Source: Heterodera schachtii (Eukaryota; Nematoda; Chromadorea; Rhabditida; Heteroderidae). From it: DNA of 64,000 nucleotides. The DNA is taken from assembly GCA_023374025.1 (NCBI GenBank), contig SIJG01000103.1, positions 465,908 to 529,907 on the forward strand, in the 5' to 3' direction. Below, piece after piece: positions 10,421 through 21,447 of the stretch. Below the pieces are notes generated by a model. The model saw nothing but the letters and a program-made list of their open reading frames with translations. It was not told the DNA's origin and made no database searches. Positions within the stretch are counted from its first letter, which is position 1, and the number at the start of each line of letters is the position of its first letter. The position numbers and the translations under genes are program-made.

Positions 10421-12054
10421 ACAGTGAAGAATATAATATTGTGACTGATTGAAACCGATGAATTAAAATGATGCGACAAAACTCGCTTTTTTAAACCCAT
10501 TTAATTTTATAAAATAAATTCATTAACGGAAAAAATAAAAATGAAAATATGCATTCTAAGAACTAGGCCGAAAATGCATAATTTCTTGATCAATATCCAA
10601 AAATGCAGAATCCTGATTCATTCCCGGTCAAAGTCCATGTGCCGGCCAACCCTAAACACCCTTAAAATCCGCACTCTTAAAAAATTTTGAAAAAATTCTC
10701 AGATATTTTTGTATACATTTTTATTAACATTATCAGCTCCACACATAAAGTTGAGATTAGCAGCAGAAGCAGCAACAAAAGTGTTTGTTCTTATGATTTA
10801 TTATTATTTTTTTTTTTGTTTTTTAAATTTTTTGGCCATTTGTCCCTGTCCAATTTTTTTTTTTTTTTTTGCTTTTGCTTTGCTTTTTCCCATCGTTTAC
10901 ATTTCGTCGTCCGTCCGTCGCAAATCGCCTTACCACCGCGCCGAAAGTGAATGGAGAATGAATGAGTAAAGTGTTTGTCTCTGCTTTTGCTGATTCATTT
11001 TTTCCCATTGTTTGTGCGATACTTTCGCCGTTTTCTATTTTTAATGCTCAGACATATCACATCCCCATTCATAATTAGCTTAATGGAAAATTAATAGTTT
11101 CTAATTAAAAAAATTTAAAAAAAAATTATTTCCGATTTTCGAATCGCTTATGTCGTGCTAAGACTTATCCCATCCCCAATCATAATTAGCTTAATGGAAA
11201 TTAATATTCTAGTTAGAAAAATTAAGTAATTAGGTAATTGAAGAGGCGAGTCAACCAGAACTGCATTAATTATTTATATTAAATGTCCATTTAAAACATT
11301 AAGAAAAATTCATACTTTTTAATATTTTCAATTCATCATAAATTAATTGAAATTTTTTTTTTGAAAAAAATTAAATAATTTAAATTTGAATAAATAAAAT
11401 TTTTTGCTTATTCATTCATCTATATTAAAAATATATTTTTTTAAATATTTTTTTACCCTCGAATTTTTATTATTTACCAAGTCTTTTAAACGCCATTAAA
11501 ATAATTTAAAAATTCCTTTTGAACAAAAAAAAAATCACATAAAAATAAATCATTCATGATGAATTCACTATTAAATACCCCAATAAAAATCGCGAATAGA
11601 AAAGAATTTATTTTGTTCGCCAATTTCATTTTGTTTTACCGATTCACAGTCTTTCTTTTCTTCTTCGTGTTCGTAAGTCACATCAATTTTGAATTACCTC
11701 ACGTGAATAAATTTTAAATTTTGGATGAAATTTGTTTTATAAATTGTCGGTGAAAGGGCGGAAACAATTTAAATTCAAATAAATAATTTATTTTAATTCA
11801 TTTTTCTTGTCATTTTTACAGATATTAAAAAAAAAAAATTTAAATTTCGAATCCGAAATTTCTAATTTTTCGAACATATTTTGGCATTTTTTTTTGTTTT
11901 GTTTTTTTAGCACATAAAAATCCGAGTCTCTATTTATGTTGAGTTATTATTTTTGCTAATATTTGAAAATGTCTTTAACAAAAAATCCGTAGCATTCTCA
12001 TTTTTTAATTGATTTATTAATTATTTAAGCTGCTTTTTTCTTTTTGCTATAATT
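10421..12054. other. Intergenic region, duplicated flank
   Basis: The sequence from about 10,500 to 11,750 is the counterpart of 5,630-6,900, without the inverted-repeat element found there. 'cacatcccc(a)atcataattagcttaatgg' occurs twice, near 11,059 and 11,168, a local tandem duplication of about 109 bp. Open frames around 10,690-11,010 are poly-pyrimidine driven and not convincing. Confidence 0.5.
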
Positions 12055-12350
12055 ATGGTCAAATATTTAATTGTCATTCCATTTCTAATCTTTTACCTTT
12101 TTGATGACAACAATTTTGAATTTGTTCAAGCTTTTGTCGACAGGGAAAGGTTTAAAATTAAACGCAATTAATTTTCATTTAATTAAATTATTTTAGACCC
12201 ATTTTTTACGGTGACGAAAAAAGATTTGCAGAAAAAATGCCAATGCCAAGGATGAAGAGGATGGCTTCATACGGATGCCTAAACTGTATAGACAATTGTC
12301 CAGGAGGAGGATGGAAATGCGACGTGTTATGTGCCATTTCATGTGGATAA
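12055..12350 (+). CDS. Small cysteine-rich secreted peptide precursor (82 aa)
   Basis: Two exons, 12,055-12,149 and 12,197-12,350, joined in phase 2 over a 47-bp intron (gtttaa ... ttttag). A signal peptide (MVKYLIVIPFLIFYLF) leads into a short propeptide with Lys-Arg sites at DEKR and MKR. The mature end MASYGCLNCIDNCPGGGWKC continues to a total of six cysteines, spaced C-x2-C-x3-C-x6-C-x3-C-x3-C. Six closely packed Cys behind a dibasic site is the plan of a disulfide-rich secreted peptide such as a nematode antimicrobial peptide; I cannot name the family. It lies just downstream of the glycine-rich array, which suggests a secreted-peptide cluster. Neither exon is long enough to stand out alone. 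Confidence 0.75.
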
Positions 12351-12657
12351 CATTTTAAAAAAATATTTTTATTTTTCGATTTTAAATAAAAAATAATAAT
12401 TTTTATTTATTTGCTTATTGGAAATTAATGAAAATTATGCCAATGTAAGTAATTAATTTTAATGTAGGCTGTTAATTGTTGCATTTTATTTTTTTGCGTC
12501 ATATAATGAGAAATTATAATAAGAAATGCAATTAAAAAAATATATTCATAAAAAAGAATTATATGATAATCAATTATATAATGATTATTGAATGGTATTG
12601 AATCTAATTTTTTGCAATAAAAAAAATATAATAATATTATTGTCATTATAATAAAAA
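12351..12657. other. AT-rich spacer
   Basis: Very AT-rich, with 'aataataa' and 'taattaatt' phrases. Contains the probable 3' UTR of the cysteine-rich peptide gene; no further gene is visible. Confidence 0.5.
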
Positions 12658-13000
12658 ATAATTTAGCCGATTCGAAAAATGCTGTATTTAATTTCTATAA
12701 TAAATTAATTAAATAATAATTATAAATGATAATCTAATATAAACCTTTTGCATGAAGAATAAAAAAATATTAGAAAAATTATTGTCATTCATTATAATAA
12801 AACATAATTTAGCGGATTCAACAAATGATGATTTATTTAATTTCTATAATAAATTAATTAAATAATAATTATAGATGATTATTTAATATATGTTTTTGCA
12901 TAATGAATAAAAAATGTAAAAAATATTAATCTTATTCATTATAATAAAACATAATTTAGCGAATTCAAAAAATGCTGATTTATTTAATTGCTGTAATAAA
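12658..13000 (+). repeat. Tandem 146-bp repeat that includes the start of gene A1
   Basis: The phrase 'ataatttagc(c/g)' begins units at 12,658, 12,804 and 12,951. Each unit then carries an ATG followed by codons for (M)(L/I)YLI(S/A)(I/V)IN. In the third unit this is the real start and signal peptide of gene A1. In the first two, the same frame ends at TAA after about ten codons. The promoter and 5' end of A1 have therefore been duplicated twice in tandem upstream of the gene. Confidence 0.8.
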
Positions 13001-15041
13001 TTTATTACTCATACAAAAATCGGCGGGAACAATTGAAAAGAAATTTATTTTCCTAATTCAACAAGAAATAATGAACGGACAAATTCCTGCTGATGAATTT
13101 TATCAGGTATTAAATGTATTTTAAATAAAATTAAAAAAATAAATTAGAAAAAATTTAGGTGAAATTGTATGCAGGGCATAATATTGGCCCAACTGGGCAA
13201 AATCCATTGGCCGTGACGCGAACCCAAGGATTTTTTGGCTTTGCATATTTAAAAATTGCATTAAATGAACAGCTTTCCAAATTTACATTCTGCGCACAAA
13301 AATTTATGCGCTTACGTGTAAATTATGGACAAACATCGTATATTAATATTGTTGCTAATGAGGAAGTAATTTAAAAATAAAAAATTTAAATTTTTAATTT
13401 CAAAATAAAAATTTTTTATTAATTAGTTTTCTGTTGCACAAAATTGCACCATTATTGTAAGCGACGGTGACATTGTTCATGTACGATTTGTTTATGGTTA
13501 TCAAATGCCTCTGCCTTGGCCATATTTTTCACCTTACGGAGTTAGTTTTTTTTTTTTTTGAAAAATCACAAATTTTGTGCTGAAATAGGCTTAGGATTCG
13601 GAAATTGGAAAATAATATTCATTCCGACAAAAAATTCAACCCATTTGAATAAAAATAACCATATTTCTTTGGATAAGGATAACAATTTTAATGCGAACCC
13701 CCTAAAAAAATTTTTTGAGCGGGAGACTGAAAAAATAAAATTTAAAAAAATTTGGAAATTGGCCATTTTTTCATAATTGAAAATATGAAGAAATAATTTT
13801 AACGGACACTCAAAAAGAAGGAAAATAAGGAAAATATTAGCTGAAAATAATCATTACTTGTGTGCCATATTTAAATCAAAAGAAATAAGCAATTTTCTCT
13901 AAAAACATTGGCAACGGAAGATCCGAATTTAATAGATTTTAACATTATATATTTCTCGGATTATTTAGCCAAATTTTTTTTAAACGAGGAGTCCAATCCT
14001 AAGCCTAATCATAATTATATTAAAAAAAACAATTTAAAAAAATAAAAATACAAAAAAAAAATTTCAGGCGCTTCAAGTGCCAAATTTCCCATCCAACAAA
14101 TTCACTTTTAACATTAAAATTGTGGGTGACAAAGATTTTAATAAAGAGACCAAATATTTTTTCCACATTCAATGCGCTAAACGTGAATGGAATAATTTCT
14201 ATACTGAAACAAATGTGGGCGAAAAAGTGGGACAAATTGAATATTTTGACAACTTTTGTGAAGGAAATCTGTTCCAAATTGGTGTAATTATTGCTCAGCG
14301 TCAGTCACCTTTAAATGACTCAACAATAATTAAGGTTAATTACTTTTTGAAAATTTTAATTATTAAAAAATCTTTTACTATATAAGAAGTAAATTTTGAA
14401 TTTGTGCAAAGGTATAACAAAATAAAATCATTTGTTCATTGGAATGAATAAAATAAATTTTTTATAAATATAATAATAAATTAAAGAGAATTATGATTAA
14501 AAATAAAATAATTAAAATAAATTATTAATTAAGGGTGAAGTATATCGCGAAACAAAATGCCCTAATCCTAAAGAGAGCAATATTTATGAGCCTGACATCA
14601 ATTATAACCTGGTCATTCATAACAATGGATCATCGGCAGAATTAAAATGGAAATGCCTTAGAACAAAAAAATATTCTGATTCAAAAAGTATCAAAAAATT
14701 TATTTTGAAATAATTATTTTTATTTATAATTTACTAAAAATAAACAGGACGGCGTATTAATGATGGAGCCGATGTAGCAGGATCAAGTGAACAACGAGAA
14801 TTGCCAAACGAAAAGCGAGTGCCAAAAATAACGCAGGATTTGTTGGCAAATTTTGCCGCTAAACAAAGTGATCAGAATCAGCAAGAGAATGAGGTCAAAC
14901 AATATCATAAATATTAAAATGATTTTAAATACATTTAATATTCAATTTGTAAATATTCAGGGGGACCGCCCCATAACTGAGACTTTGAATTTGTTGGACA
15001 CTTTTGGGAGTGAAGATCAGCAGAAAGCACCAGCAGAATGA
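12972..15041 (+). CDS. Secreted family-A protein, copy A1 (intact, 7 exons, 367 aa)
   Basis: Exons 12,972-13,106, 13,159-13,365, 13,427-13,540, 14,068-14,334, 14,534-14,687, 14,748-14,893 and 14,961-15,041 give an unbroken 1,104-base reading frame with GT-AG introns. Residues 1-19 are a signal peptide (MLIYLIAVINLLLIQKSAG). The middle exon 4 segment (FNIKIVGDKDF, then KYFFHIQC, NNFYTE, QIEYFDNFC, LFQIGVIIAQ) alternates like beta strands and faintly resembles a galectin-type sandwich, which I do not claim. The C-terminus is hydrophilic, with a basic KRR junction and an acidic tail (SEDQQKAPAE). Copies A2 and A3 share exon structure and phases. Intron 3 holds an inverted-repeat element absent from A3. 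Confidence 0.85.
13586..14007. mobile_element. Inverted-repeat element in intron 3 of A1
   Basis: The left end TAGGCTTAGGATTCGG pairs with CCAATCCTAAGCCTA at the right end. If the outer TA is the target duplication, the element fits Tc1/mariner-type or a similar non-autonomous element. The interior is AT-rich, without a transposase. The matching intron in A3 is only 116 bp (24,066-24,181) and lacks it, which makes A3 an empty site. Confidence 0.65.
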
Positions 15042-16362
15042 GAAATTTGTTGATTTTTTTTTTGTTGTCAGAAACATTGTTGTTGGTTCATAGTAAAGTA
15101 AAATTAATCCTTTTCTGAACATTTTGCCAAATTTAAAAACCTTTTTTTTTCCATAATATAAATTACATTTTCAGCTTTATAGATATTTTATGTGAATTAT
15201 CCGATCTATTCCAAGAACAAGCAAAAAAATTTTTATTAAATGATCCATGAAAGGGATAAATGCGCTTTCTTCATGGATATAAGCATAATAACAATTAATT
15301 TATTGTTTTTCTTAAAAAAAACAAATTAAATAATCAACGTACATATCATACATAGCCTGTCAGATTGCTCTATTTGCAAGAAAAATTTCTGAAAATATAA
15401 TTCAATTTTCAATAACTTATGACAAAAAAATCAAAAAATTGCATAACTTTTTGAAATTAATAAAATTATTTAAAATTTTCTTCCTTATAGAACATTACAA
15501 TAACTATCGTATAATAAATACCAAGGTTATTTGAATGGTTCGAACATGTTTGTCCCAAATTTTTTCATTTATTTGTTAATTGGTTTTAAATGCATTTGTT
15601 TTGATAAGCTGTTCAGAATGCAAATATATTAAAAATGATTGATAGCTATTTATTTTAAAAAAAATTTATGAAAATTTTAATTATTTTTATTTTTGGCTTA
15701 TATATTAAAAAGTTTATCGAACTTAACCATTTTTGTAATTAAAAAATCGCATCAAATTTTATAGGCATACTTCCCGTTACAAGACTAACGGTGAAAAAAT
15801 TCCGGGAAAATTTGTAAACATTTGTACAGTTCCATTACATATATTTGCAAAATTTGGTGAGCTTTTGATCAATTACAAATGAGTTGTGGAAGATCTAATT
15901 TTTAGAAATTAATTAATTTTTTGAATTTAACTCTTTCTATTATTAATAAAATCGCATCAAATTTTATTTACATGTTAATAATGCACTCTAATACACAATA
16001 ATTAAAAAATGGCTCTTGAATTCCTATTTTAAAAAATTTTATGAAATTTTTAATCCCTATTTTCCACTGTTTTATTTTTTGCAAAATTAATTCATACATT
16101 TTTTTTTAGAAAGTGCTCTGAAACGCACCAAATTTAATTTACATGTTAATGATGCACTCTAATGCTTAAGTTTTGAGAATAGCTCATGATTCGAGAAATA
16201 ATTTTTTTTTCTTTCTTATAAATTGGCTATTTTGAACAACTTGCGGTGGTGTGCTTGGAACACGGGCATATGTCCGAGATTTTGTGAAATTAGTTTAAAA
16301 AAAAGTAGCTGTTTATCTCACTGATCAACATGTTTCTCACAATATAAAAAACCACAAATTTC
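15042..16362. other. Spacer between tail-to-tail A1 and A2, with dispersed repeats
   Basis: The genes on either side converge, and their immediate 3' flanks are similar in inverted orientation. In the middle, the phrase 'cgca(t/c)caaattt(t)a' followed by 'tttacatgttaa(t)' and 'atgcactctaat' recurs near 15,748, 15,952 and 16,125. Close relatives sit at 39,855-40,060, so this is a dispersed repeat family. No coding potential is visible. Confidence 0.55.
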
Positions 16363-17079
16363 TCATTCTGCTGGTGCTTTCTGCTGATCTTCACTCCCAA
16401 AATTGTCCAGCAAATTCAAAGTCTCAATTATGGGGCGGTCCCCCTAAATATTTACAAATTGAATATTAAATGTATTTAAAATCATTTTAATATTAGGTTA
16501 TTTTTTACCTCATTCTCTTGCTGATTCTGATCACTTTGTTTAGCGGCAAAATTTGCCAACAAATCCTGCGTTATTTTTGGCACTCGCTTTTCGTTTGGCA
16601 ATTCTCGTTGTTCACTTGGTCCTGCCCCATCGGCTCCAATTCGGCGTCCTAATTATTTTATGAATTACAATAAATATAATGTTTATTTTAAAAAAATTTT
16701 TTACTTTTTGACTCCGATATTGTTTCTTTTATTTCATGACATTTTATTTCTGCTCCTGATGCTCCATTTTTATTAATCAACAGGTCATAATTAATATCAC
16801 GCTGATTATTATGCAGCTTTGGGTTAGGGCATTTTACGGCCATATAAATTTCATTCTTAAAATTAACAGTAAATTATTTGGTAATGTATTAATATTGAAT
16901 TTTTTAAGCGATGGAGCAGTGATTAATGGGCCAATTCCCTCGTGTATGCCCTTCTGCTGGGTCAAATTCATCTCGTCCCCAACACTATAAAAGCGCTCTT
17001 GGCCAAATTAGTTGCAATTTTGTAGATAGCAACTCAGTGAAAAGCAAGCTAAATGTAGAATGTAATTTGGTTAATGTGC

Positions 17080-17656
17080 CGCGGCTATCGGGTCGGGATT
17101 CGGGTCGGGTCGGCCGAAAAATCATCGGGTCGGGTTTCGGGATTAGGGACGAGAAAAATGTCGGGATTCGGGTTTCGGGTCAATTGACAAATTTTTATTA
17201 TTTGTTCAAAATCGATAAGAAAGCCAAATTTTTGCGCTTTGTCAAAAAAATAACTAAATCTTTGGTTAAATTTGCAGTTTTAGGCTGTTTAAAAAAGAAA
17301 AAATAATAATTTTTAAGTTGAAAATATTTTTTATTAATTAATTTCAATTGAAATAATGTAAAGAAAATATAAAAAATATTCTATCCTGGTGGGGAATTGA
17401 ACCCAAGCGACAAATAATGGAAGGCAGAAGGTATAGCCACTAAACCACCCACACATACAAACAAATGCTTTAAAAGAAATAAATTATTTAAGTCCCAAAA
17501 ATTTCTCATTCTCCACCAATTTCCTTATCTACCTAATTTTCACCCAGACCCCTTTCTTACCAGTGCTTATTTTGTCCCGAAACCCGACCCAAAATCATCG
17601 GGTCGGGTTTCGGGTCGAGAAAAAGGTCGGGTTTCGGGTATTCGGGCGGCAACCCT
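17080..17656. repeat. Split GC-rich 'cgggtcgggtttcggg' island
   Basis: Two blocks of degenerate repeats of 'cgggtcggg(a/t)ttcggg' at 17,083-17,185 and 17,576-17,650 bracket AT-rich sequence. The right edge reads GGGCGGCAACCCTG, whose reverse complement CAGGGTTGCCGCCC resembles the ends of the other islands in this window. GC content is far above the surroundings. Confidence 0.6.
17386..17452 (-). other. tRNA-like sequence (Pol III A and B boxes), SINE head or tRNA pseudogene
   Basis: Read on the minus strand, GGTGGTTTAGTGGCTATACC supplies an A box and GGGTTCAATTCCCCACC a B box about 45 bases later, the spacing found in tRNA genes. The T stem is imperfect, and I cannot build a full cloverleaf with a matched acceptor stem. 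A tRNA-derived SINE or degraded tRNA is more likely than a working gene. Confidence 0.5.
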
Positions 17657-18658
17657 GATTGACACTGAGCTTAATTGGTCGTTGGGAAACTGTTTACGGA
17701 CACCCAACAAGAATCCGTAGCATTGGCGGCCTCATCAACGGCCCTGACTTTTTGGCCGTGTTCGGGAAATCATTTCGAACGCTAACCCGCAAGTTTTCGT
17801 TTAATCTCATTTGGTCCATTAATCACTGCTTAAACACATTATAGGATTGTTATATAAATGTCAATTGGAAAATTAATTAATACTTCCCATATTTCGTAAT
17901 TACCTTAATTAAGAAAGTGAATGGATTTGCTGTAATTTGTGTGACAATCACACCAAATTTGTACTTTTCATCTTCACAAATTTCGTCCCAAAATTCAATT
18001 TGTCCATCTTTTTTGTCCAAATTTGTTTCAGCATAAAAATTGTTGTTTTCTCGATTAGCACAATACAAATGGAAGGAAATATTTTGTCCCATTAACAAAT
18101 TCTGTGTGCTCAATTTTAATATTAAATTTGAATTTGTGTGGGGGCAATTTTTGTATTGGAAGCGTCTGAAATTAAGTTTTATTATTTTTTATTCAATATT
18201 TAAATGTAAATTTGATCATTAATAAAATACTTAAAGAATGCTTACATTTAAAATATTTGTTGCAACATTCCCGTAAATAAAACTTATAAAACCAAAGTTA
18301 TGCTCGCACTCAACAAAGCCGCAATTTGAATCAGTTGAAAACTAATTAAGAAATTGTATAATTGAAAAAAATTCCAATTAATAAAAAAAATTTTACTTTA
18401 TTTTATTAACAATTAATTACTTGCTCAATTACAGCAATATTGATGTAGGTTTTTTCGGCAATGTTTGTTTGTCTGCGACGAAATTTTCTTGCGCAAATTG
18501 TGAATTTGGAAATTTGTTGATTTAAACCAATTTTAAAAAACGCAAAGCCATTAAATCCTTGGGTTCGCGTTACGGCCAATGGGTTCTGCTCAGTTGGATC
18601 AATATGACCTTCATATAATTTCACCTAAATTTTTTGAAAATTTTTTTGGAAATATTCA

Positions 18659-19185
18659 TCATATGGTCAGAGTTAAAAAAACATTTTTTTAAAAGGTTTT
18701 TTCGGCGCTGAAAAAAATTGAAGAACGAAAAAAAAACAACTAGGTATTAAATTTTTTTAAAAATCATTCAAAAAAAAAAGCTAAAAATATAAGAAAATAA
18801 ATTAGAAAAAATATGATGATTTAGATTTTTTTTTTTGGTTATTTTTTTTTTGTTACTTTTTATTAATCTATAATTTTTTTTTACACAAAAAAAATTAAAA
18901 GGAAATAAAAAAAAAATAGCCAAGCGTTAAAACAAGCTTTTGAATTTCTTAGAACTTAAATAATGGAGACAAAAAACTCTAAAATTTTAAAACGGCCAAA
19001 GAGCTCCGAACGAATATAAAATTGACGGAATTGGCAGCTTTAAAGGTATACATTTTTCGAATTTTAAACTTATTCAAAAATTGATCAAACGCTTGGCTTA
19101 ATATTTTTTTGTTTTTTTTTGTCCTTTTCAGCGCCTAAGAAAACCTAAAAAATGATTTGAATATTTTTTGCTCTTGGCCATATGA
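18659..19185. mobile_element. Element with long imperfect terminal inverted repeats in intron 1 of A2
   Basis: The left end TCATATGGTCAGAGTTAAAA runs on to TTTCGGCGCTGAAAA. The right end, reverse-complemented, reads TCATATGGCCAAGAGCAAAA and on to TTAGGCGCTGAAAA, giving an imperfect inverted repeat of about 55 bp. The interior is AT-rich and non-coding. The matching introns in A1 and A3 are 52 and 41 bp and lack it. Confidence 0.65.
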
Positions 19186-19767
19186 CAAAAATATTAAATT
19201 TTATTTTTTTCTAACTTTTTATAATACCCCATAAAATTCTTCAATTTGAAGTTTGTTTAATGCTTGTTGTACAATGAAAACAATTTCCTTTTCTATTAGA
19301 CTCGAAGTTTTCTCAGTGAATAATAAATTTAAAAACAAAATTAAATAAATCATTTTAAGTCGCAAAATTATTATAAATTTTTTTATTTATGAGAAAAATT
19401 TGACATTCTTTCTATCTTATAACGGAAAAATGCAATTTTCTTCATTCAAATAATGTCAATTTAATTGATTTTTTTTGGGGGGAGGAAGACAAAACGTTGC
19501 AAATGAAATAGGCAAAATAATTGCAAAACAAAATTTTAATGACATAATTGTCTGATGATGACATAAATAATGTATGAGGTACAAATTCGGAACAGGAGAG
19601 ATGTCAAATTTTGGAAAAATAGCGGAAAATCGATGATTACATGAAAATTTGTTTAAAATATTTTTGCCTGATAGTTTTTACAAAAACTTTTCATTGTATC
19701 AGTGGAGAAACGGACTTTTTGTCAAAATCAAAACTGTCAAAATCCATAAATTATATTAAAAAAAAAA

Positions 19768-20749
19768 TCAATTCAAATTTTTCTTGTCGCTTTGTGCCGT
19801 GGTGGAAATGTTAATGCTGTGCTGTTCGCTATCAGTGACACTGGTCGTAAATTGCTGATCAGTTGACACCGGTGGAGATGATGACATCCAAACAGTTGCC
19901 ACTTCGGGATCAATGGGATCAATTTCAATCGAATCCGTTGGTTGGGTAACTAAAAAAAAAAATTTAATTAATCAATTAATTATTAATTAATCAATTGGCA
20001 TTTAATCCCTTACCCATGCTTCCATGGTGTACTGAGCGCTTCTGTGGATGTAAAGCTTAACATTTTTTTGTCTTTGGCTTGATGGTGGAACAGCATTCAT
20101 TGATGGCAGCATGTCCAACTCGAGCAGCCAAAATCCGGCAAATTCCCCAAAAAATGTCACTTTTTGGCAGATTATCAACAAACTCATTTTGAAGGTCGCG
20201 CTGATCGGAGGAAGATGAATCTAAAAAATAATTATTAATTTATAAATGAATTATCTTTTCCAATTATTTGAAGGCGAAAACATTGTGAAGGAATTGTTTT
20301 TTGGTTACAATAAAAAACCGGATCAAAAATTGACGTCGATTCAACCCGACATTGATGCTTAATTAGTATTGTTAAAATAGGTAATTACTACTTATTCAAA
20401 TTAATGAATAATATATATCAATTATTATCTAATACTAATTTAAATATTACATAAAAACATTTTAGAAATAAATGATGTTTCAAGCTCATTGTTTCTCATT
20501 TGTTCTACGTTTGTTCCGCTTTTCGGCTGCTTCGTTTGCACTTTTATGCCACGCCAATGACGTCCACCAGCAGAAATGCCATCTTTTGCCATTTTACAGC
20601 GCATTCCTTGGCAATTTTGTTGTCCTATTGAATAAATTTTTTTAAATAAGAACTAAATTCACTTAATTACTTTTCGATCACCGACAATGAATTGTCCTTT
20701 GACGGTTTCATGATGGCCTTGAAAGTAGCTCGGATAACGGATTATGAGG
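19768..20749 (-). pseudogene. Family-C secreted-type protein, copy C1 (in-frame stop; 5' end unresolved)
   Basis: Four minus-strand exons join in consistent phase: 20,682-20,749 (LIIRYPSYFQGHHETVKG...), 20,451-20,624 (QQNCQGMRCKMAKDGISAGG...), 20,014-20,220 (SSSSDQRDLQNEFVDNLPKS...) and 19,768-19,949 (TQPTDSIEIDPIDPEVATVW..., ending in DKKNLN). The third exon has a TAA at 20,057-20,059 after KTKKC. In copy C2 the same codon is TCA and the frame stays open, so C1 is either truncated there or broken. The first exon with a start was not found. I do not recognise the family. It is Cys-containing upstream and Ser/Thr-rich at the end. A fragment of its last exon lies at 22,650-22,712. Confidence 0.5.
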
Positions 20750-21447
20750 CTAAATTCAATTTTATAAACCGAATAATTTAAATTTAATTAATTTAATTCA
20801 AAATAAATTATTTGTATTGGAATGTGTTCTCCATAATGAAAATTCCTGAAATTTTGTAAATGCGCTAATGGGTTCCTTTTTATAAAATGACATTTATAAC
20901 ATTTGCATTATTTTTGTAATGTCAGATTTAAAAAAAAAAATTAATGAGGCATGTTAAGCTTTTTGTTGAATGGTGCTTTCATTTTTATTTTTAATAAGAT
21001 AATTAGCAAAAAATAAAAAATAAGTAATTATATTACAGATAATGAAAAAACAGGTATGATCTCATGTTAATTTGAAAATGTGAAAGTTTTATAATCATAA
21101 TTTAGAGAAAGACGTTTAAACATGTAAATCCATAGACAATATTAAAATTTATCAAAAATATTATTGTTGTTGTTCAGTTTCAGATAAATATGCCAATGGT
21201 GAGATTTGAATTATTTTTCTCTAAAAAGTACATTTCAAAAGTGCAAATGTAAATTTTATAAGCTTATTTCAATAATTTTTTAATACCTATGTCGTTAATA
21301 GCCGCTAATATAAAAAGAAAATAAAATAGTGGTCCAATTTTACACCATACATTTTAATCTGTAATTTTATTTTATATTTAATTTGTTTTTATTTCTTTTA
21401 AATAAATTTTCAGTTAAATTTTTCAATATTAAATAATCAAGAATAAA
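20750..21447. other. Region between C1 and B1, duplicated at 31,560-32,170
   Basis: Blocks such as 'aatttcaggaattttcatt' (minus strand, near 20,840), 'catgttaagctttttgttgaa' and 'gacgtttaaacatgtaaatcc' recur in the same order at 31,590-32,000. It is therefore part of a segmental duplication carrying the B promoter. Conservation of these blocks against the general drift hints at shared regulatory sequence or a missed 5' exon of C. Confidence 0.5.

Larger units (their letters stand above)
16908..17829. mobile_element. 922-bp inverted-repeat element flanked by TTAA
   Basis: Inside A2 intron 4, GCAGTGATTAATGGGCCAA at 16,916 is mirrored by TTTGGTCCATTAATCACTGC ending at 17,829. TTAA lies on both outer sides (16,904-16,907 and 17,830-17,833), as for piggyBac-type insertion, although the left repeat begins eight bases inside the TTAA. 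There is no complete transposase. The A3 intron at this place is 84 bp, so the insertion is specific to A2. Two nested items are listed separately: the 'cgggtcggg' island and a tRNA-like sequence. Confidence 0.6.
16363..19353 (-). pseudogene. Secreted family-A protein, copy A2 (frameshifted in exon 4)
   Basis: Seven exons on the minus strand match A1: 19,228-19,353, 18,421-18,624, 18,246-18,341, 17,904-18,165, 16,705-16,855, 16,509-16,648 and 16,363-16,443. The signal peptide is MIYLILFLNLLFTEKTSS. Exon 4 is 262 bases, against 261 in A3 and 267 in A1. The extra base lies near 18,074, in 'tttccttccattt' where A3 has 'tttctttcattt' (minus-strand sense), and it brings a stop a few codons later. 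All other exons are open and keep the family phases, so the damage is recent or is a sequence error outside any long homopolymer. Introns 1 and 4 each hold an inserted inverted-repeat element. Confidence 0.75.

Noticed and set aside
13558..13776. ORF in intron 3 of A1
   Set aside because: Lies within the inverted-repeat element; Asn/Lys-rich, no homology to the A exons.
16926..17306. 126-codon ORF inside A2 intron 4
   Set aside because: It crosses the left part of an inverted-repeat element and the 'cgggtcggg' island; no domain or codon signal.
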